A stretch of 64,000 nucleotides of DNA from Paguma larvata (lineage: Eukaryota > Chordata > Mammalia > Carnivora > Viverridae). The notes below the pieces were generated by a model that saw only the letters and a list, made by a program, of their open reading frames with translations, ran no database searches and had not been told where the DNA came from. How positions within the stretch are numbered: the stretch's first letter is position 1; each line of letters starts with the position of its first letter. The stretch lies in NCBI GenBank assembly GCA_030068075.1, contig CM057826.1:69661312-69725311 (forward strand), given 5' to 3'. Of this stretch, positions 10,780 to 21,960 are shown one piece after another. A program made the translations under genes and the position numbers.

Positions 10780-10780
<1 letters not shown>
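10331..10780 (+). mobile_element. Old LINE-1 3' fragment
   Basis: The order of degraded motifs matches the ORF2 C-terminus and 3' end of an old LINE-1: a segment like CAATGAAATACATATTTAAACAA..TATCACCTT, then TATTCTAATGCTAGAAATATAT.., then GAAGATTGGTTAAATAAA.., then TTAATGATGCTATTTAAAAATAA. No frame survives. The left boundary is uncertain and may reach back to about 10200. Confidence 0.6.

Positions 10781-10781
<1 letters not shown>

Positions 10782-10815
<34 letters not shown>
10782..10815 (+). repeat. (CA)17 microsatellite
   Basis: An uninterrupted AC/CA dinucleotide run of about 34 bases. Perfect runs of this length are usually length-polymorphic. Confidence 0.95.
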
Positions 10816-10819
<4 letters not shown>

Positions 10820-10910
10820 AGAAAAGATTATACATATGTGCCTTATTCTGGAAAGAAGTTTTATAAATTTCTCCGTATTTTCAAAGGCAATTATAATCTT
10901 CAAAACTTCA

Positions 10911-11130
10911 GGGGCGCCTGGGTGGCTCAGTCGGTTGAGCATCCGACTTCGGCTCAGGTCATGATCTCGCGGTCTGTGGGTTCGAGCCCCGCATCGGGCT
11001 CTGTGCTGACGGCTCAGAGCCTGGAGCCTGCTTTGAATTCTGTGTCTCCCTCTCTCTCTGCCCTTCCCCCACTCATGCTCTGTCTCTCTCTGTCTTAAAA
11101 AAATAAACATTAAAAAAAATTTAAAAAAAA
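10911..11130 (+). mobile_element. CAN SINE (SINEC_Fc type), consensus-like copy
   Basis: The head GGGGCGCCTGGGTGGCTCAG, the CGGTCTGTGGGTTCGAGCCC box, the GAGCCTGGAGCCTGCTT segment and the CT block are nearly free of obvious damage. The tail is AAAAAAATAAACATTAAAAAA-like. It is the least diverged SINE in the window by eye. AAAACTTCA before it (10902-10910) and an AAAAAATTCA-like stretch after the tail (to 11134) may be a short target-site duplication. Confidence 0.93.
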
Positions 11131-11344
11131 TTCAGAGAACACTATGTGATAATTAGGATGGTCTTTCAATTTAGAGAATATTGGTTATTTTGATTTTCTT
11201 TTTATTGAATATCAAATTAATTTTATAGTGTTTACAATGAATAATATGATTATTAGATTGCTTACATAAATAACCCATACTCATTGATACTGAGTGGTTG
11301 TAAACTTTAGACTAGTGCTAGAGGTCATTTCCCTCAGAACTCTC

Positions 11345-12020
11345 ATTGTTGTTGGTGGGAATGCTAACTGCTGCAGCCACTGTGGAAAACAGAATGGAGG
11401 TTCTTCAAAATGTTAAAAATAGAATTACCCTATGATTCGGCAAGTGCCCTACTAAGTGTTTACCCAAGGAATACAAAAATACTAACTCGAAGTGGTGTAT
11501 GTACCCCCGTGTTTAGAGCAGCATTATCTACAATAGCTGAATTATGGAAAGATCCAAGATGTCCATCACCTGAGGAAAGGATGAAGAAGATGTGATGTAT
11601 GTATAACGGAATATTACTTAGCCATCAAAATGAAATAAATCTTGCCATTTGCAATGACACGTATGGTGCTAGAGTAGAATATGCTAAGTGAAGTAAGTCA
11701 GAGAAAGACAAATACCATATGATTTTACTCATGTGTGGAATTTAAGAAATAAAAGAGATGAACATAGGGGAGAAAAAAGAGAGGTAAGCCAGGAAACAGA
11801 CTAAACCGTAGACCACAAACTGGGGGTGGGGGAGGCAGCTACTAGAGGGGAGGTGAGCCAGGGGATGGTTAATATGGGTGATATGTATTAAGGAGGCCTT
11901 GTTCTGATGAGCACTGGGTGTTGTATGTAAGTGATGAGTTACTAAATTCTACACCTAGAACTAATATTACACTGTATGTAAACTAAAATTCCAGTTAAAA
12001 TTTAGAGAAAGGAAAAAAAA
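11345..12020 (+). mobile_element. Carnivore LINE-1, 5'-truncated 3' fragment
   Basis: It begins in the ORF2 C-terminus (GTTGGTGGGAATGC..) and keeps a recognisable frame at 11410-11595 (KIELPYDS..LLSVYP..CTPVFRAALSTIA). The end of ORF2 (AAATACCATATGATTTTACTCATGTGTGGAATTTAAG) follows. The 3'UTR contains GAGCACTGGGTGTTGTATGTAAG and an A-rich end. It parallels 6500-7140 of the full-length copy but is more decayed and from another subfamily. Confidence 0.88.
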
Positions 12021-13307
12021 TCAGTGCACATTCTTTTTATTTTGTATTAATAAGTAATTGTTTTGAAAATGCAATAAAAACTTGATAAAACACATTTGGT
12101 AATCTTTTTCTGGTGAACTTCCTTGGAAGTACTTCCCACTGGGCTTTGATAATAATTAGCATCACTTTGTGGTACATGTGAGACCAAGCAAGTTTCAACC
12201 CAGTTTTCATGAGAAATCAACACCAAGATGTGATTAAATATATAAGGGGTGTTTTAAATTAAAAAAAAATGGCTATATGAGAGAAGAACGGGTTTGGAGA
12301 GACAGAGTGGACGATGCAAGTCTGACCCAGAGTGCAAGAGACAGAAAAATTGTACTGCTGTGCAATCATAGCAGGTTTGGCAAAGCCTTTGAGAAGTCTT
12401 CAAGCCAAAGCTGGTAAGCAGAGAAATTTGTTTATACCAGAAACAGATATATGTTAGTATCCCTGTTGCACTGGAATCTTGGCTGGGAGCAGCCCACCAG
12501 CTATCTGTGCTTACAAAAAATGGTTACGAATATCAAAGTGCAGCATTTGGATCACTCTTTTATTATATTTTCAAAGCTGCCCCAATTCGTATATCTTAAT
12601 ACTATCTTTAAAATATTAATATAATTATATATTTATTCCCCTATATTTTTGTAACTCCTTGTTCTATGTATTTATGTATATACCATATTTATATATGTAT
12701 GACATATATCACACACAAATACATATAAACAATTATATACTTAGAAATATATACACATATATGTATACACATATATATATTCTTCTTATATGCAACATTT
12801 ATTTCAGTGTTCTGCCATAAGTTTTGAAAGAGCAATGTAATATTACCTATGACTAATTATAGGATTCAAAATAGAAACATATTTTATACACTGTATAAAG
12901 TTCATAATGGATAAAAGGGTTATCATCTCTCAAACTTCAGAAATTTAAAGATTCTGTTAAAGTAATTAGAATAGAGATCAACCATATAAGAAATAGGAAA
13001 ACATGTCCATTTTAGGATATAAAACTGTAGTAAATTGGGAATAAAATCCTAAAGTTATTTAAAAGATAGTAGCTTACAAATCTATGTAATTTGCAACTTT
13101 CTATTATTCTTTCTCTAGTTTTGGCATTACTTTTGTAAGAAATTAATCCATTTTAATTAATCAAATTTGTTAACACATAAATTTCATAATATTGTATTTT
13201 AAACTCCATTGTGTCAATAATTTTGACTTTTTTTCTTCTGTACTTTTTCTTCATCAGTCTTGTCAAAACAACACAGAAAAACTTAACAATCTTCTCAACT
13301 ACTTTTT
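12021..13307. other. AT-rich sequence without a recognised gene
   Basis: No credible coding frame. It includes an imperfect TA/CA-rich stretch at about 12660-12782. A slightly more GC-balanced block at 12280-12580 was not identified. Confidence 0.45.
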
Positions 13308-13510
13308 TTAAGTTGCTTTTTTAATATATTTATTTTTGGGAAAGACAGAGTCCGCGCAGGGTAGGGGCAGAGAGAGAGGGAGAATCTCAAGGAGATATGT
13401 GCTGTCAGTCCAGAGCCTGAGGTGGGGCTTGAACTCATGAACCTGCGAGACCGTGACCTGAGCTGAAATTAAGAGTGGGACGCTTAGCGGACTAATCTAC
13501 CTACGCACCC
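13308..13510 (-). mobile_element. CAN SINE, antisense
   Basis: Read on the minus strand it shows the CAN SINE head (complement of ..CTACCTACGCACCCC), the GGTCACGGTCTCGCAGGTTCATGAGTT-like box and the CT block, with the A tail on the left. CTCAACTACTTTTT (13294-13307) and CTCAAGTACTTGTT (13511-13524) look like the decayed target-site duplication. Confidence 0.88.
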
Positions 13511-13524
13511 CTCAAGTACTTGTT

Positions 13525-16374
13525 TTTGTTTTTAAATCTTTGCTGTTGATTTGTTTTTGTTATTTTATTGATTTCTATCCTTATTTCTTTACTTATTTTT
13601 TTTTATTTTACTCTGTTCTTTTTCCAATTTTTTCAGGTATTTTTCTTTTCTTTTACATTGAAAGCTAAGGTTTCTAAATATTAGTTAACATTCGCGATTT
13701 TCACGTAATCAGTATGTTTTCATGTTCACAGGCTGAAGTGGTAACAGAAAAATATGTCTAGCTAAATATAAGGGAACATTTTTTAGTCTTTTAAGTAGAC
13801 TGAAGATAGAATGTGCCCCATTGAGGACTTTTTAGCGGTCTCTTACTGACCCCTCCCAACTTATAAGCAGTAAGTCAGAGAGGTCTATGTTTTTTATGGT
13901 AAATTGGGACTGGATAATTTTTTATCATCACTGATGCAGTTGATAGGTCTGTCTGTCCGGAGCAGATGCTGGGGTAATAAAGATCAATATCAACAGCAGT
14001 TCAGCATGCTCAGCATATACCAGCTAGCCAGTGTATTCAGACCGTTGCATATTTTCAAAGTGTTCAGGTATATTTTGGTAGATGAATCATAATAATGGAA
14101 AAACTCTCCAAGCTAGAGTAAAATAAATATTCAGCTAATGAATTTAAAGTGTTCATATTGGGGGTCTGGGTCTATGTTACATTGTCATAGAATGAAAACC
14201 CACTTCATTTTTGTCACCTCACATTCTTATTTAGGTAGTAAAGGTAAATGTCTCTAGAATCGAGAGTTTATTGATTCAGCTGGTGGGAATGCTACTGGCT
14301 CAAAAAAACAACTCAGAAATATTTTATTGCTTATGGCAGTTTTTTCTTAAAACTCGTTTCTTGACCTTAGCAATTTTCTTCTCATCCGGTGCTTCAAAGG
14401 GTCAATGCCACTGCACATGTGGTTGCCAGGATACATGTGCACACACTGCCTGATGTGGGCACAAAGTAACAGCTTGATTTGCGTTCAAAATGGAGAAATC
14501 TTGAAGGAAAAGGGATTTGGTAATAGCAACTAAAATTTGCAAATGCTGATTATCCTGTTAACAAAACAACGTTGTAGCAAGTCGCTACTATGCACACGTG
14601 TATGAGTGTGTTTGTATATCTGTATACTGAAATTTAGTTGTGAAGATACAAATTTCTAATGTGAATGCCACATGAGAAGAAATAATAATTTACAATAGAT
14701 ATGTGGTTAAGCGTTTGCATTTCTTTTTTAGGATCAGCAGATAATGAATCTGCATTATTTCTAATATTGGTTTGTCATACCCATTTATTCTTACAATGTA
14801 GTAACAGCTGACTTATTTTTCCTAGTTAATAAACATTACCCTTACAAAATTTCCAAAAGAATCTTAAATAACCTACAATAGTTGAATTTACTATTTGCTA
14901 TTTCCAGACCGTTTCCAAAATAGACATCATTCTGAAAGGCTGTTAACTAAAGACTGTCTCTAAATGAATTTCTGTGTGTGACTGAACCTATGGCAAGACT
15001 TATTGGAATGTCCACTAGTTAGTGTCCTCAGGGAGATGGAGTTTCTGTAGTCCTACAAGATACGTAAATACTTGCATATTATTTCTCTATATAAGCAAGA
15101 TATTTAAAATTTTTTAATTATTTTCACAGCATTGACCCTACACAAAAATTGTTTGTAATATACTAAAATATTTTCTCATTAGAACTTGATTGATTTTGTC
15201 GCCAGGATCCTTCTTAATTTTATGGTTGTATGTAGCTTTTTCTAACCTATTAACTTTTAATGGAATGAAAATGGTCAATGATGACAGGCATAAAGAACTA
15301 AAAATGAAAGGGAAAAGAGATTAAACTTTTTTAGTGTACTAGGAAATTAAAATCATAAAGGAGATGTGAAGTGACTTATGGGTCATTTACTGTTTAAAAA
15401 TCGCAAACATTCTATAAATTCCCTCAGTGCTTCTTCCTTTCAATGCTTTCAAAAGGGGCAAATACACAGATCTTATCTTTTCTAAAATAGAAACACTCTT
15501 AAAGGAATTTCCAGTTGTAAAGAATTTCTGTATCAAAATCTTACATAACATATAGACATTTAATTGAGGATATTAATTTCTGTACTCTAGATGCTGACAC
15601 ATAACCATTTAGCATTCATGTCATTGACAGATATTTATTTCACCACCGCAAGCTATAACATATAAAAATTTAATTATGGATATTCATTTCCTTCTTTTAG
15701 CCTTGATGTATACCCATTTAACTATCACATCATTGATACATATATTTTCACAGTGCAAGCTGTGAAATGTTAAACTGCAGGCATCTATTGCTTTGCTCTA
15801 GTCTCATGCACATAAAACCTAGGCACCAAATTATAGACAAACAGATATTTTATTGTCAAATACTTTCAATAAAATGATATTTTCAATTATTAGTAAGTGA
15901 ATATTTAATCTTTCAAAGAGGAACTGCAACTGAAATTTAGATATGAGCAATTATATAACATGCGTATGAAACTGAAATAATTCAATGCTTCAAAAATGAA
16001 ATTTAAGATAGATTAATTCTTTTGTACAAATGAGGCATATATGTTGTAAATGTCAAGCAATAGGAGAAAAGCCCATAAAAATAAAAATTCACACCATATT
16101 CTTACACTTGAAGATAGCTTCTGACAAAATTCATTTACATTATAGAGACTATCTCTCTATTGCACATAAAAAGAGACAAGGATGAAGATAACATAGGTTG
16201 ATAGATAAAGATACTCAAAGAGAATACTGTTTTAGAAAAAAAATGATTAAAATGCAAGTGCATTTAAACAAAGGAACTAAAGAGAAAGTGCAGAAATTAA
16301 TGAATTTCAGATAAATCTTGTTTTATCACAACACATACAATTACTATAAAATCTATTTAAATTTAGAAAACATA
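13525..16374. other. AT-rich sequence without a recognised gene
   Basis: No credible coding sequence. A 60-codon frame at 14271-14453 has a Cys-rich end but no known domain. The one structured segment is the tandem duplication at 15545-15761. Confidence 0.45.
15545..15761 (+). repeat. Diverged two-copy tandem duplication (~108 bp unit)
   Basis: Copy 1 (15545-15654) and copy 2 (15655-15761) align over their whole length. Both start ATAACATATA. Both share TTTAATT.(G)AGGATATT.ATTTC.., then ..ATA.CCATTTA.C.., then CA.CATTGA.A.ATAT.T, and end GCAAGCT. The copies differ by many substitutions and a few small indels, so the duplication is old. Confidence 0.8.
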
Positions 16375-16384
16375 CTCAGAACTC

Positions 16385-16552
16385 TGTAGCTACACACTGG
16401 GTTACCAGGGGCAACATTGTAATTACTGATGCCTGAGCTTTTTCCGCGTAGGTTCTGATTTAGTTGATGTAGGAGGGTGTGGCTGGATTATCAGGAGTTT
16501 TAAATGTTCTTCTAACATGAAACTAGAGTTGAGAGTCGCTGATCTGAAGCAG
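16385..16552 (+). mobile_element. MER5-like hAT (Charlie) DNA transposon relic
   Basis: ACTGATGCCTGAGC, then TAGGTTCTGATTTAGTTG, then GGGTGTGGCTGG.. and a terminal ..AGAGTTGAGAGTCGCTGATCT follow the order of MER5A, whose ends read GTTGAGAACCACTG. This is a short non-autonomous element that never coded for protein. Boundaries are approximate. Confidence 0.68.
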
Positions 16553-17464
16553 AGAAAGTTATAGTGAAAATCTTGAGTTTTGTAACATTATAAAAAGTTA
16601 TAAAGGTGCTAATTTTAAACAGCTTGTGACAGTTATAAAATACTATAGCTTCCTAAAAGAAGAAATTAGCAGATTTACATTGCTGTTATTGCTCTATTAT
16701 TGTGATTATTACTTGTTTGGCTGACCAGGAATGAAATATATTTTATATAATCAAAGAACTCCCACAGTTGTCTAGACTTAGTTATTTGAATTTATTCGAT
16801 GACCACAAATATCCTCTCAGTATAGTCTCCTCTTCCCCTTTGCTTTTAATAATATCTTTAATAGCTGAATGTAGTTATTTTCTTTTCATCTATCCATCTA
16901 TTCATTCAACCATTTATATATTTATTTTATGTATTTATGCTATAGTTTTTTTAGAATGGAGTTTGGAAATAAAATTCTTGGTTTACATTGTTTGTTATAA
17001 AGCATTTTAGATTTTACTTTACAGTTTAAATTATTTACAAGCTAGCTCTTGAATATTGCTATAGAGAAATATGAATTAAACCAGAATTTTGCCTACTTTA
17101 AATGACTTATTTTTTCCTGTTCATATGCTCATGAATTGTCTTTCTTTTTTAGGTTCTATGACTTTAATCTCTTGATTTTTATCTTTTTTCTGATAAATGA
17201 TACTTCATTATGACATATCTCAGTCTTTATGGTCTTTTTAACTCTTCGTGTGTGTGTGTGTTCTATTTTGTTTTGCTTTCCAATATGACCAGATATATAC
17301 ATAATGGATCTCATTTGCCTTCAATATCTCTCATTTTAAATACTGTGATTGTGAATCAAAGGATAAACAAAAGAGCTAGCATGAAAACCAATAGAGAAAT
17401 AGTGAGCAATAATTTAAAAAATTATGTACCTTCCACTCAAGCCAATAAGTGAAATATCCTAGAA
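16553..17464. other. AT-rich sequence without a recognised gene
   Basis: Two 80-codon frames (16768-17010, 17210-17452) are Phe/Ile/Leu-rich products of AT-rich DNA and show no motif. A short TG run lies near 17239-17250. Part of it may be the decayed 3' end of the antisense LINE-1 that follows. Confidence 0.4.
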
Positions 17465-18152
17465 TCTAAGAGGCCCCAGCATTTCCTTCTTACTCCTCCC
17501 ACTGCAGAGTAACCATTATTCTGAATATTGTGTTCAATTCATTAAGTTTCTTTATAGGATTATTGCATATATTATTCCTAAGCACTATATAAAATTTTCA
17601 ACTATCTCAATAAATTCATGTCATACATTCATTTGTGACATGGTTCTTTTACTCAATGTTATATTTTTGAAGTGAAGAGAAACACTAACAAGTATACCTT
17701 ATGGTTCATTCAGTTTAGCGCCATATGTATTCTCTTGTGTAAGTATTTCATATATTTTAAAAATGTATTTAACTCTTGGTGAGCATTCCAATTTCTTCCA
17801 AGTATTTTACTTTTAAGAAGAATGCTAATATAAACATTTATACATATATTTTTTAGGCTATGTGTATGATTTGTTAAGGGTCAATAGAACCTAGTAATAT
17901 AATTTCTGGATCCTAGGATGTGCTCATGTTCCCTTCATAAGGTAATGTCAAATTTTTAAAAAGTCTATTAAATATTTATCTTCCTCCCACAGGGGATGAG
18001 AAGTTGCATATAGCTCATATATCATATATCTTATATATCCTTGCATTTTACTTTGTCCAATTTTTTTTTTTTTTGTAATCTGGTGCATGCAACATAATAT
18101 AACATTGCGGATTTAGTTTGTATTATGTTTCTTTTTTGTTTTAGTCTTTTGT
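17465..18152 (-). mobile_element. Old LINE-1, antisense, part 1
   Basis: On the minus strand this follows the end of an old LINE-1: a complement of TCCTCCCACTGCAGAGTAACCATTATTCTGA, a complement of AATTTCTTCCAAGTATTTTAC, then the TAATATAATTTCTGGATCCTAGGATGTGC (not-yet-corrected 'drift' region) and TTCATAAGGTAATGTCAAATTT. Two SINEs interrupt it; it resumes at 18574. Confidence 0.6.
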
Positions 18153-18343
18153 TTTACGTTTACTTATTTTGAGAGAAAGAGAGAGAGGGTTAGCGGGTGG
18201 AGGGACAGAAAGAGACACAGAGAATGCGAGAATCTCAGGCCGACTCTGCACTGACAGTGGGCTCAAATCCACAGACTTTGAGATCATGCTGTGAGCTAAA
18301 ACCAAGTGTTGGGTACTTAACTGACTGAGCCACCTGATTCCCC
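18153..18343 (-). mobile_element. CAN SINE, antisense
   Basis: It ends in ..CTTAACTGACTGAGCCACCTG, the complement of the SINE head. It carries the GAGAGAAAGAGAGAGAGGG complement of the CT block and an A tail (as T) on the left. It is inserted in the antisense LINE-1. Confidence 0.88.
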
Positions 18344-18367
18344 TGTTGTGTTCTCTATTTATTATTT

Positions 18368-18573
18368 TTAATTTTTTAATGTTTATTTATTTTTGAGAAA
18401 GAGAGAGAGTGTGAGCACTAGAGAGGTAGAGCAAGAGAGAGACAGAGAATTCGAAACAGGCTCCAGGCTCTGTGCAGTCAGCACACACCCCACATGGCTT
18501 GAACCAACAAACCATGAAATCATGACCTGAGCCAAAGTCAGATGTGCAACCAACTGAGCCACCCATACCGCCC
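18368..18573 (-). mobile_element. CAN SINE, antisense
   Basis: TTTTTTAATGTTTATTTATTTTTGAGA (tail complement) starts it and CCAACTGAGCCACCCATACC (head complement) ends it. It lies 24 bases from the previous SINE in the same orientation, within one interrupted LINE-1. Confidence 0.9.
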
Positions 18574-18790
18574 CACTATTGATTACTTTAAATATCATTT
18601 CTTTGTGTGTGGACCATTTGTGTTAATATATTCTTCAAAATTCCTATTACTGCCTTTGCCTGTTTTTTACCCACTAAGTTGCTTGTTTTTGTTGTTTTTT
18701 AGATATTCTTTATTCTGTGCATTTATCTTTAGTTATATGTTTGGTATACACCTTTACCAAATACAGTTGACCTCTCTACTGGTAGTCCTC
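18574..18790 (-). mobile_element. Old LINE-1, antisense, part 2
   Basis: CCCACTAAGTTGCTTGTTTTTGTTG.. and TTTAGATATTCTTTATTCTGTGC.. are the complement of an ORF2 region upstream of part 1, as expected if one element was split by two SINEs. A 154-codon frame at 18542-19006 starts in the SINE and crosses the LINE-1; it is fortuitous. Confidence 0.6.
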
Positions 18791-19003
18791 ACTGAACCAT
18801 ATCTTCTTGTACTCAAGCTGTGTGCAATACCATTCCACATTGTTTCTGAGGTTGGCCATGTGCATTTCTTTGACCACTTGGTTATTAATGAGGATGATGT
18901 AAACATACATTTTATGAGCATTTTATTATGGGAACTTAACCTCTTGGAAATTTCCCTCTTGGTTACCAGCCATCATGGTGTATTCTGTTTTGAACGCATC
19001 AAT
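18791..19003 (+). mobile_element. MaLR/MLT1-like LTR remnant
   Basis: The order ..CATTTCTTTGACCAC..GATGTAAACAT..TATGAGCA..CTTAACCTCTTGGAAATTTCCCTCTTGG..ACCAGCCATCATG resembles the mid part of MLT1-type LTRs. The same motif order recurs at 19570-19680. It was split by the SINE at 19004 and possibly continues to about 19300. It has no coding content. Confidence 0.45.
18991..19003 (+). repeat. Target-site duplication, left copy (SINE at 19004)
   Basis: TGAACGCATCAAT here and TGAACTCATCAAT at 19208-19220 differ at one base of 13. Confidence 0.88.
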
Positions 19004-19207
19004 TAAAAAAAAATATTTTTTTTGAGAGAGAGAAAGAGAGAGCACATGAGTGGGTGAGGGGTAGAGAGAGAAGGAAACAGAGAATCTCAAGCAGGCTCCA
19101 TGCTCAGCCTGGATCCCGACACAGGGCTCAGCCTCATGACCAGATGATCATGACCTGAGCCAAAACACGAGTCAGATGCTTAACCAACTGAGCCACCCAG
19201 GCACTCA
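19004..19207 (-). mobile_element. CAN SINE, antisense
   Basis: A T-rich left end, the complement of the CT block (GAGAGAGAGAAAGAGAGAGC), GATCATGACCTGAGCCAAAAC, and the head complement CCAACTGAGCCACCCAGGCA. Flanked by the 13-bp duplication at 18991-19003 and 19208-19220. Confidence 0.92.
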
Positions 19208-19220
19208 TGAACTCATCAAT
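19208..19220 (+). repeat. Target-site duplication, right copy (SINE at 19004)
   Basis: TGAACTCATCAAT matches 18991-19003 with one mismatch. Confidence 0.88.
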
Positions 19221-19544
19221 GTTTATTGGAGATGAGAAGGCCAAAGATCTTTTTCCTTCTCAGTCTAAAGCCCTTTGCTTAATACTGAGAGAGCTGCACT
19301 GGAGGAATTCTACAACAAAAACTCATCTGCATCTGGGCCTGATATAAATGATGAGATTCTAGACTTCAGGATCATGTCTGATGCCACAATAGAATGAGAT
19401 ACTGGGGAATGTGTGTACACTGAGTATATGGTTTGCGTATGTAGAAGAGAAGTGAATCATTGGGAGTCAGAGAGCAGATTGCAATAGACTGTTCCATGGT
19501 GCCATGCAGCAATATGCCTTCCGCAGTCACATATTTTAACAATA

Positions 19545-19885
19545 CCCTTCCATATTGTTTTTTCTTAGCCAACTGACTTGTGTTGGCCAATGGAATATTA
19601 TCAAGCAGAGGTTTGATAAACACTTGTACATTGGAACTTGTCCTCTCACAATGTTTCCTGCTGGATACCAGCTGCCATAATATGAATAAGTTGGGCCAAG
19701 TATGATGAGAGCCAAGTGGGGAGAGATTCTGAAGGACGAACAGCCAATCTAGGATGCTTCAATCCCAGCTGGACTTCCAACTAAGTCAAATTGCCTGAGT
19801 AACCTTAGCTATACCATGTAGAGCAAAAGAAGATTCCAGCTGAAGCCAGTTAACCCACAAAGTATAAAACAGTAGGTGTGTTCTC
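19545..19885 (+). mobile_element. MLT1-like (MaLR) LTR fragment
   Basis: GCCAACTGACTTGTGTTGGCCAATGG, AATATTATCAAGCAGAGG, TTGATAAACACTTGTACATTGG and ACTTGTCCTCT.. occur in the order seen in mammalian MLT1-class LTRs. A segment rich in AGCTG/CCAGC words follows, ending near the TATAAAACAG stretch. It is an old endogenous-retrovirus-like LTR without protein-coding sequence. The segment 19221-19544 may be its decayed beginning. Confidence 0.6.
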
Positions 19886-20439
19886 GTTTTTCTAAACTAG
19901 TTTTAGGATGGTTTGTATGTATTGGTAGGTAACTAAAATATCAGGTTTGTCTTAGACTTTTCGTAGTGTCTTTTGGTGAACACATGATCTTAATTTTAAA
20001 GTAGTTAAATACATCAGACTTTTTCTTCATGGTTTCTATTTTTTGTGTTCTGTTCAAGAAGTAGTTCATAAGTTCATAAGGATACTATATTATAATTAAA
20101 ATCTCAATAATTTTATTTTGAAGTTAATCCATTAAAAATCTTTGTGGTTTGTATAATCGTGTGTGTTTGTATGGTTGTAGTCCAATTTTATTTCACTTTT
20201 GAGAGGTTCCTAATTTTATTAAAATTGCCCTGTTTTATTTTGTTTTAAAAGACCACAACTTAACTATTTCCACTGCAAATTAAATTTCTGTGTATGTATG
20301 AGTCTGTTTCTGAGTTTTCTATACTGTTGGTTTGGTCATTTTATAGCCCTGCATCAATACCAAATTTCTTAGAGTTATCCTTAGGCATTTATACTTTTAA
20401 GCATTTATATAAGCTTAAAGGAAGTAACAATACTTGAAT
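19886..20439. other. AT-rich sequence, nothing recognised
   Basis: No credible frame or repeat family seen. A small direct repeat (AGTTCATAAGTTCATAAGG) is near 20063-20082. Confidence 0.45.
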
Positions 20440-21960
20440 AAAATTATTAGGACTCCAGATCATTATCTGAGATGATAGGAAATTATTTGAGGATTTTGAG
20501 GAGAGGAATGATCATCTGATTTAAATTTTAAAACAAACACTGAGAATAGGCTAAATCACTTATATCTAACTCACAATATGAAACAGGAATTAAAGTGAAT
20601 CAGGGAAGAATGGAAAGCATGGAATCTGTTTAAATGCTTTTAAAATAAATAGACATAAATAAATAATTTTCTCATGTTGTTAGAGACACTGGGATTTTTT
20701 GAAAGAAAATAATTGAAGAAAGACTGAATTTTTCATTTATTTTTTATTTCTCTATTTTTTTGCCAAAGAAACTGGAAGTTTTCAGTTTCAGGGTGCCTGG
20801 GTGACTCGGTTGAGCATTAGACTCTTGATTTCTGGTCAGAACATGAATGCACAGTTGGAGGGTTCGAGCCCTGCCTCAAGCTCCTTACTGACAGCGCAGG
20901 GATTCTCTGTCTCCCTCTTTCTCTGCCTCTCCCCCCGTAATGCTTTCTCTCTCAAAATAAATACACTTAAGGAAAAACAAAACCAAAAACAAACGAGTGT
21001 TCCGTTACCATTTTTTGAGGTAAAAGAGAGAGTGTGAAGATAAGATTGAAGTGGGGTAATTGTAAGTTTAGTTTTGAATCTCTTAGTTATGCAGTGTTTA
21101 TTTTATATATGCATGGCTATGTTGAGTAAACAGATATTTGATTCTGAAGTCCGTTGGATAAATACTAGCCTCAAATATAAGTTAGGGAATCACCAGAAAA
21201 ATCAAAGATTTTAATACCCTGGGACAAATGAGATAACTAAAATAGAAAAGAAAATATATTTGAATGCAATTTTGGAGCCCTTACACAATGATAGTTCAAG
21301 ATAAGGAATAGCCATCAACGATTCACTCAGTGGAACTGATAGAAATACTCGCAAGGCAAGAGAAGAACCAGGAGTATGTGATATCTTGTCTGACAAGAAA
21401 AGGGTTGCAATAGAGAAGGGAGGGATCTACCATGTTCCATATTGTTAAGTAATATTAAATCTGACAAGTGACCTTTGCATTTAACATCATACAGTTCATT
21501 GATATCATTATTACAGCTGTATTGGTGGAAGTAAAAGCCTGGTTGGAGTAAGAACAAGAGAAAATTGAAAGAGAAAAGACAGAAAGCATGCATAGAAAGT
21601 TCTTGCATAGTAATGGTATAAGGGGTATGTAAGACGTTGGGATAAACTGGTGGGAAAATTAGGATCAAAAGAGGCTCTTAATTGTTTTTCTTGTTATTGT
21701 CGTTTGCAACATGGTAGAAATGATCACGTTTGCTCGCTTATTGAAAAATTTGAAGAGAGAATCTGAAGATGCAGTAGATGGAGGGAATTACAGAAGGAGT
21801 GGTGGCTTGATTAGGGAAGAAGAGATGGAATGTAGCATGTAAGTATAGAATTTGGCTTTTTCTAGTAATCATCACCACTCCTTCACAGTAACAGAGGCAC
21901 AGGCAGAATATGTGTATAAAGCAAGGAGATATGAAGGTGGGAATTCGTAGAAATTGTGTT
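20440..21960 (+). repeat. Unnamed ancient mammalian interspersed repeat, copy A (split by a SINE)
   Basis: The left part (20460-20600) resembles a widespread mammalian repeat of the type 'GGTTTTGAGCAGGGGAGTGA..' through ATTTGAGGATTTTGAGGAGAGGAATGATCATCTGA. After the SINE at 20790, GTTGAGTAAACAGATATTTG.., ..AAATCTGACAAGTGACCTTTGCATTTAACATCATACAGTTCATTGATATC.. and GGTGGAAGTAAAAGCCTGGTTGGAGTAAGAACAAGAG follow its later order. The copy at 36541-38090 carries the same blocks. I cannot name the family. No frame is open. Confidence 0.5.
20790..20975 (+). mobile_element. CAN SINE, diverged
   Basis: GGGTGCCTGGGTGACTCGG, GAGGGTTCGAGCCCTGCC and a CTCTGTCTCCCTCTTTCTCTGCC block precede an AAAATAAATACACTTAAGGAAAA tail. 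It splits the ancient repeat around it and so inserted later. Confidence 0.85.

Noticed and set aside
10911..10990. tRNA-like A and B boxes in SINE heads
   Set aside because: They are the tRNA-derived promoters of CAN SINEs and lack a full cloverleaf and acceptor stem; not tRNA genes.
10757..11110. A 117-codon minus-strand frame
   Set aside because: It is the antisense of the SINE joined to a translated (CA)n microsatellite; a common artefact.
14271..14453. 60-codon frame with a Cys-rich end (CHCTCGCQDTC)
   Set aside because: Too short, no matching domain, and no surrounding exon signals that can be supported by reading alone.
18542..19006. A 154-codon plus-strand frame, the longest outside the main LINE-1
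   Set aside because: It begins inside an antisense SINE, crosses an antisense LINE-1 relic and an LTR remnant and ends at the next SINE. Its Phe/Leu-rich translation reflects T-rich DNA. No domain is visible.
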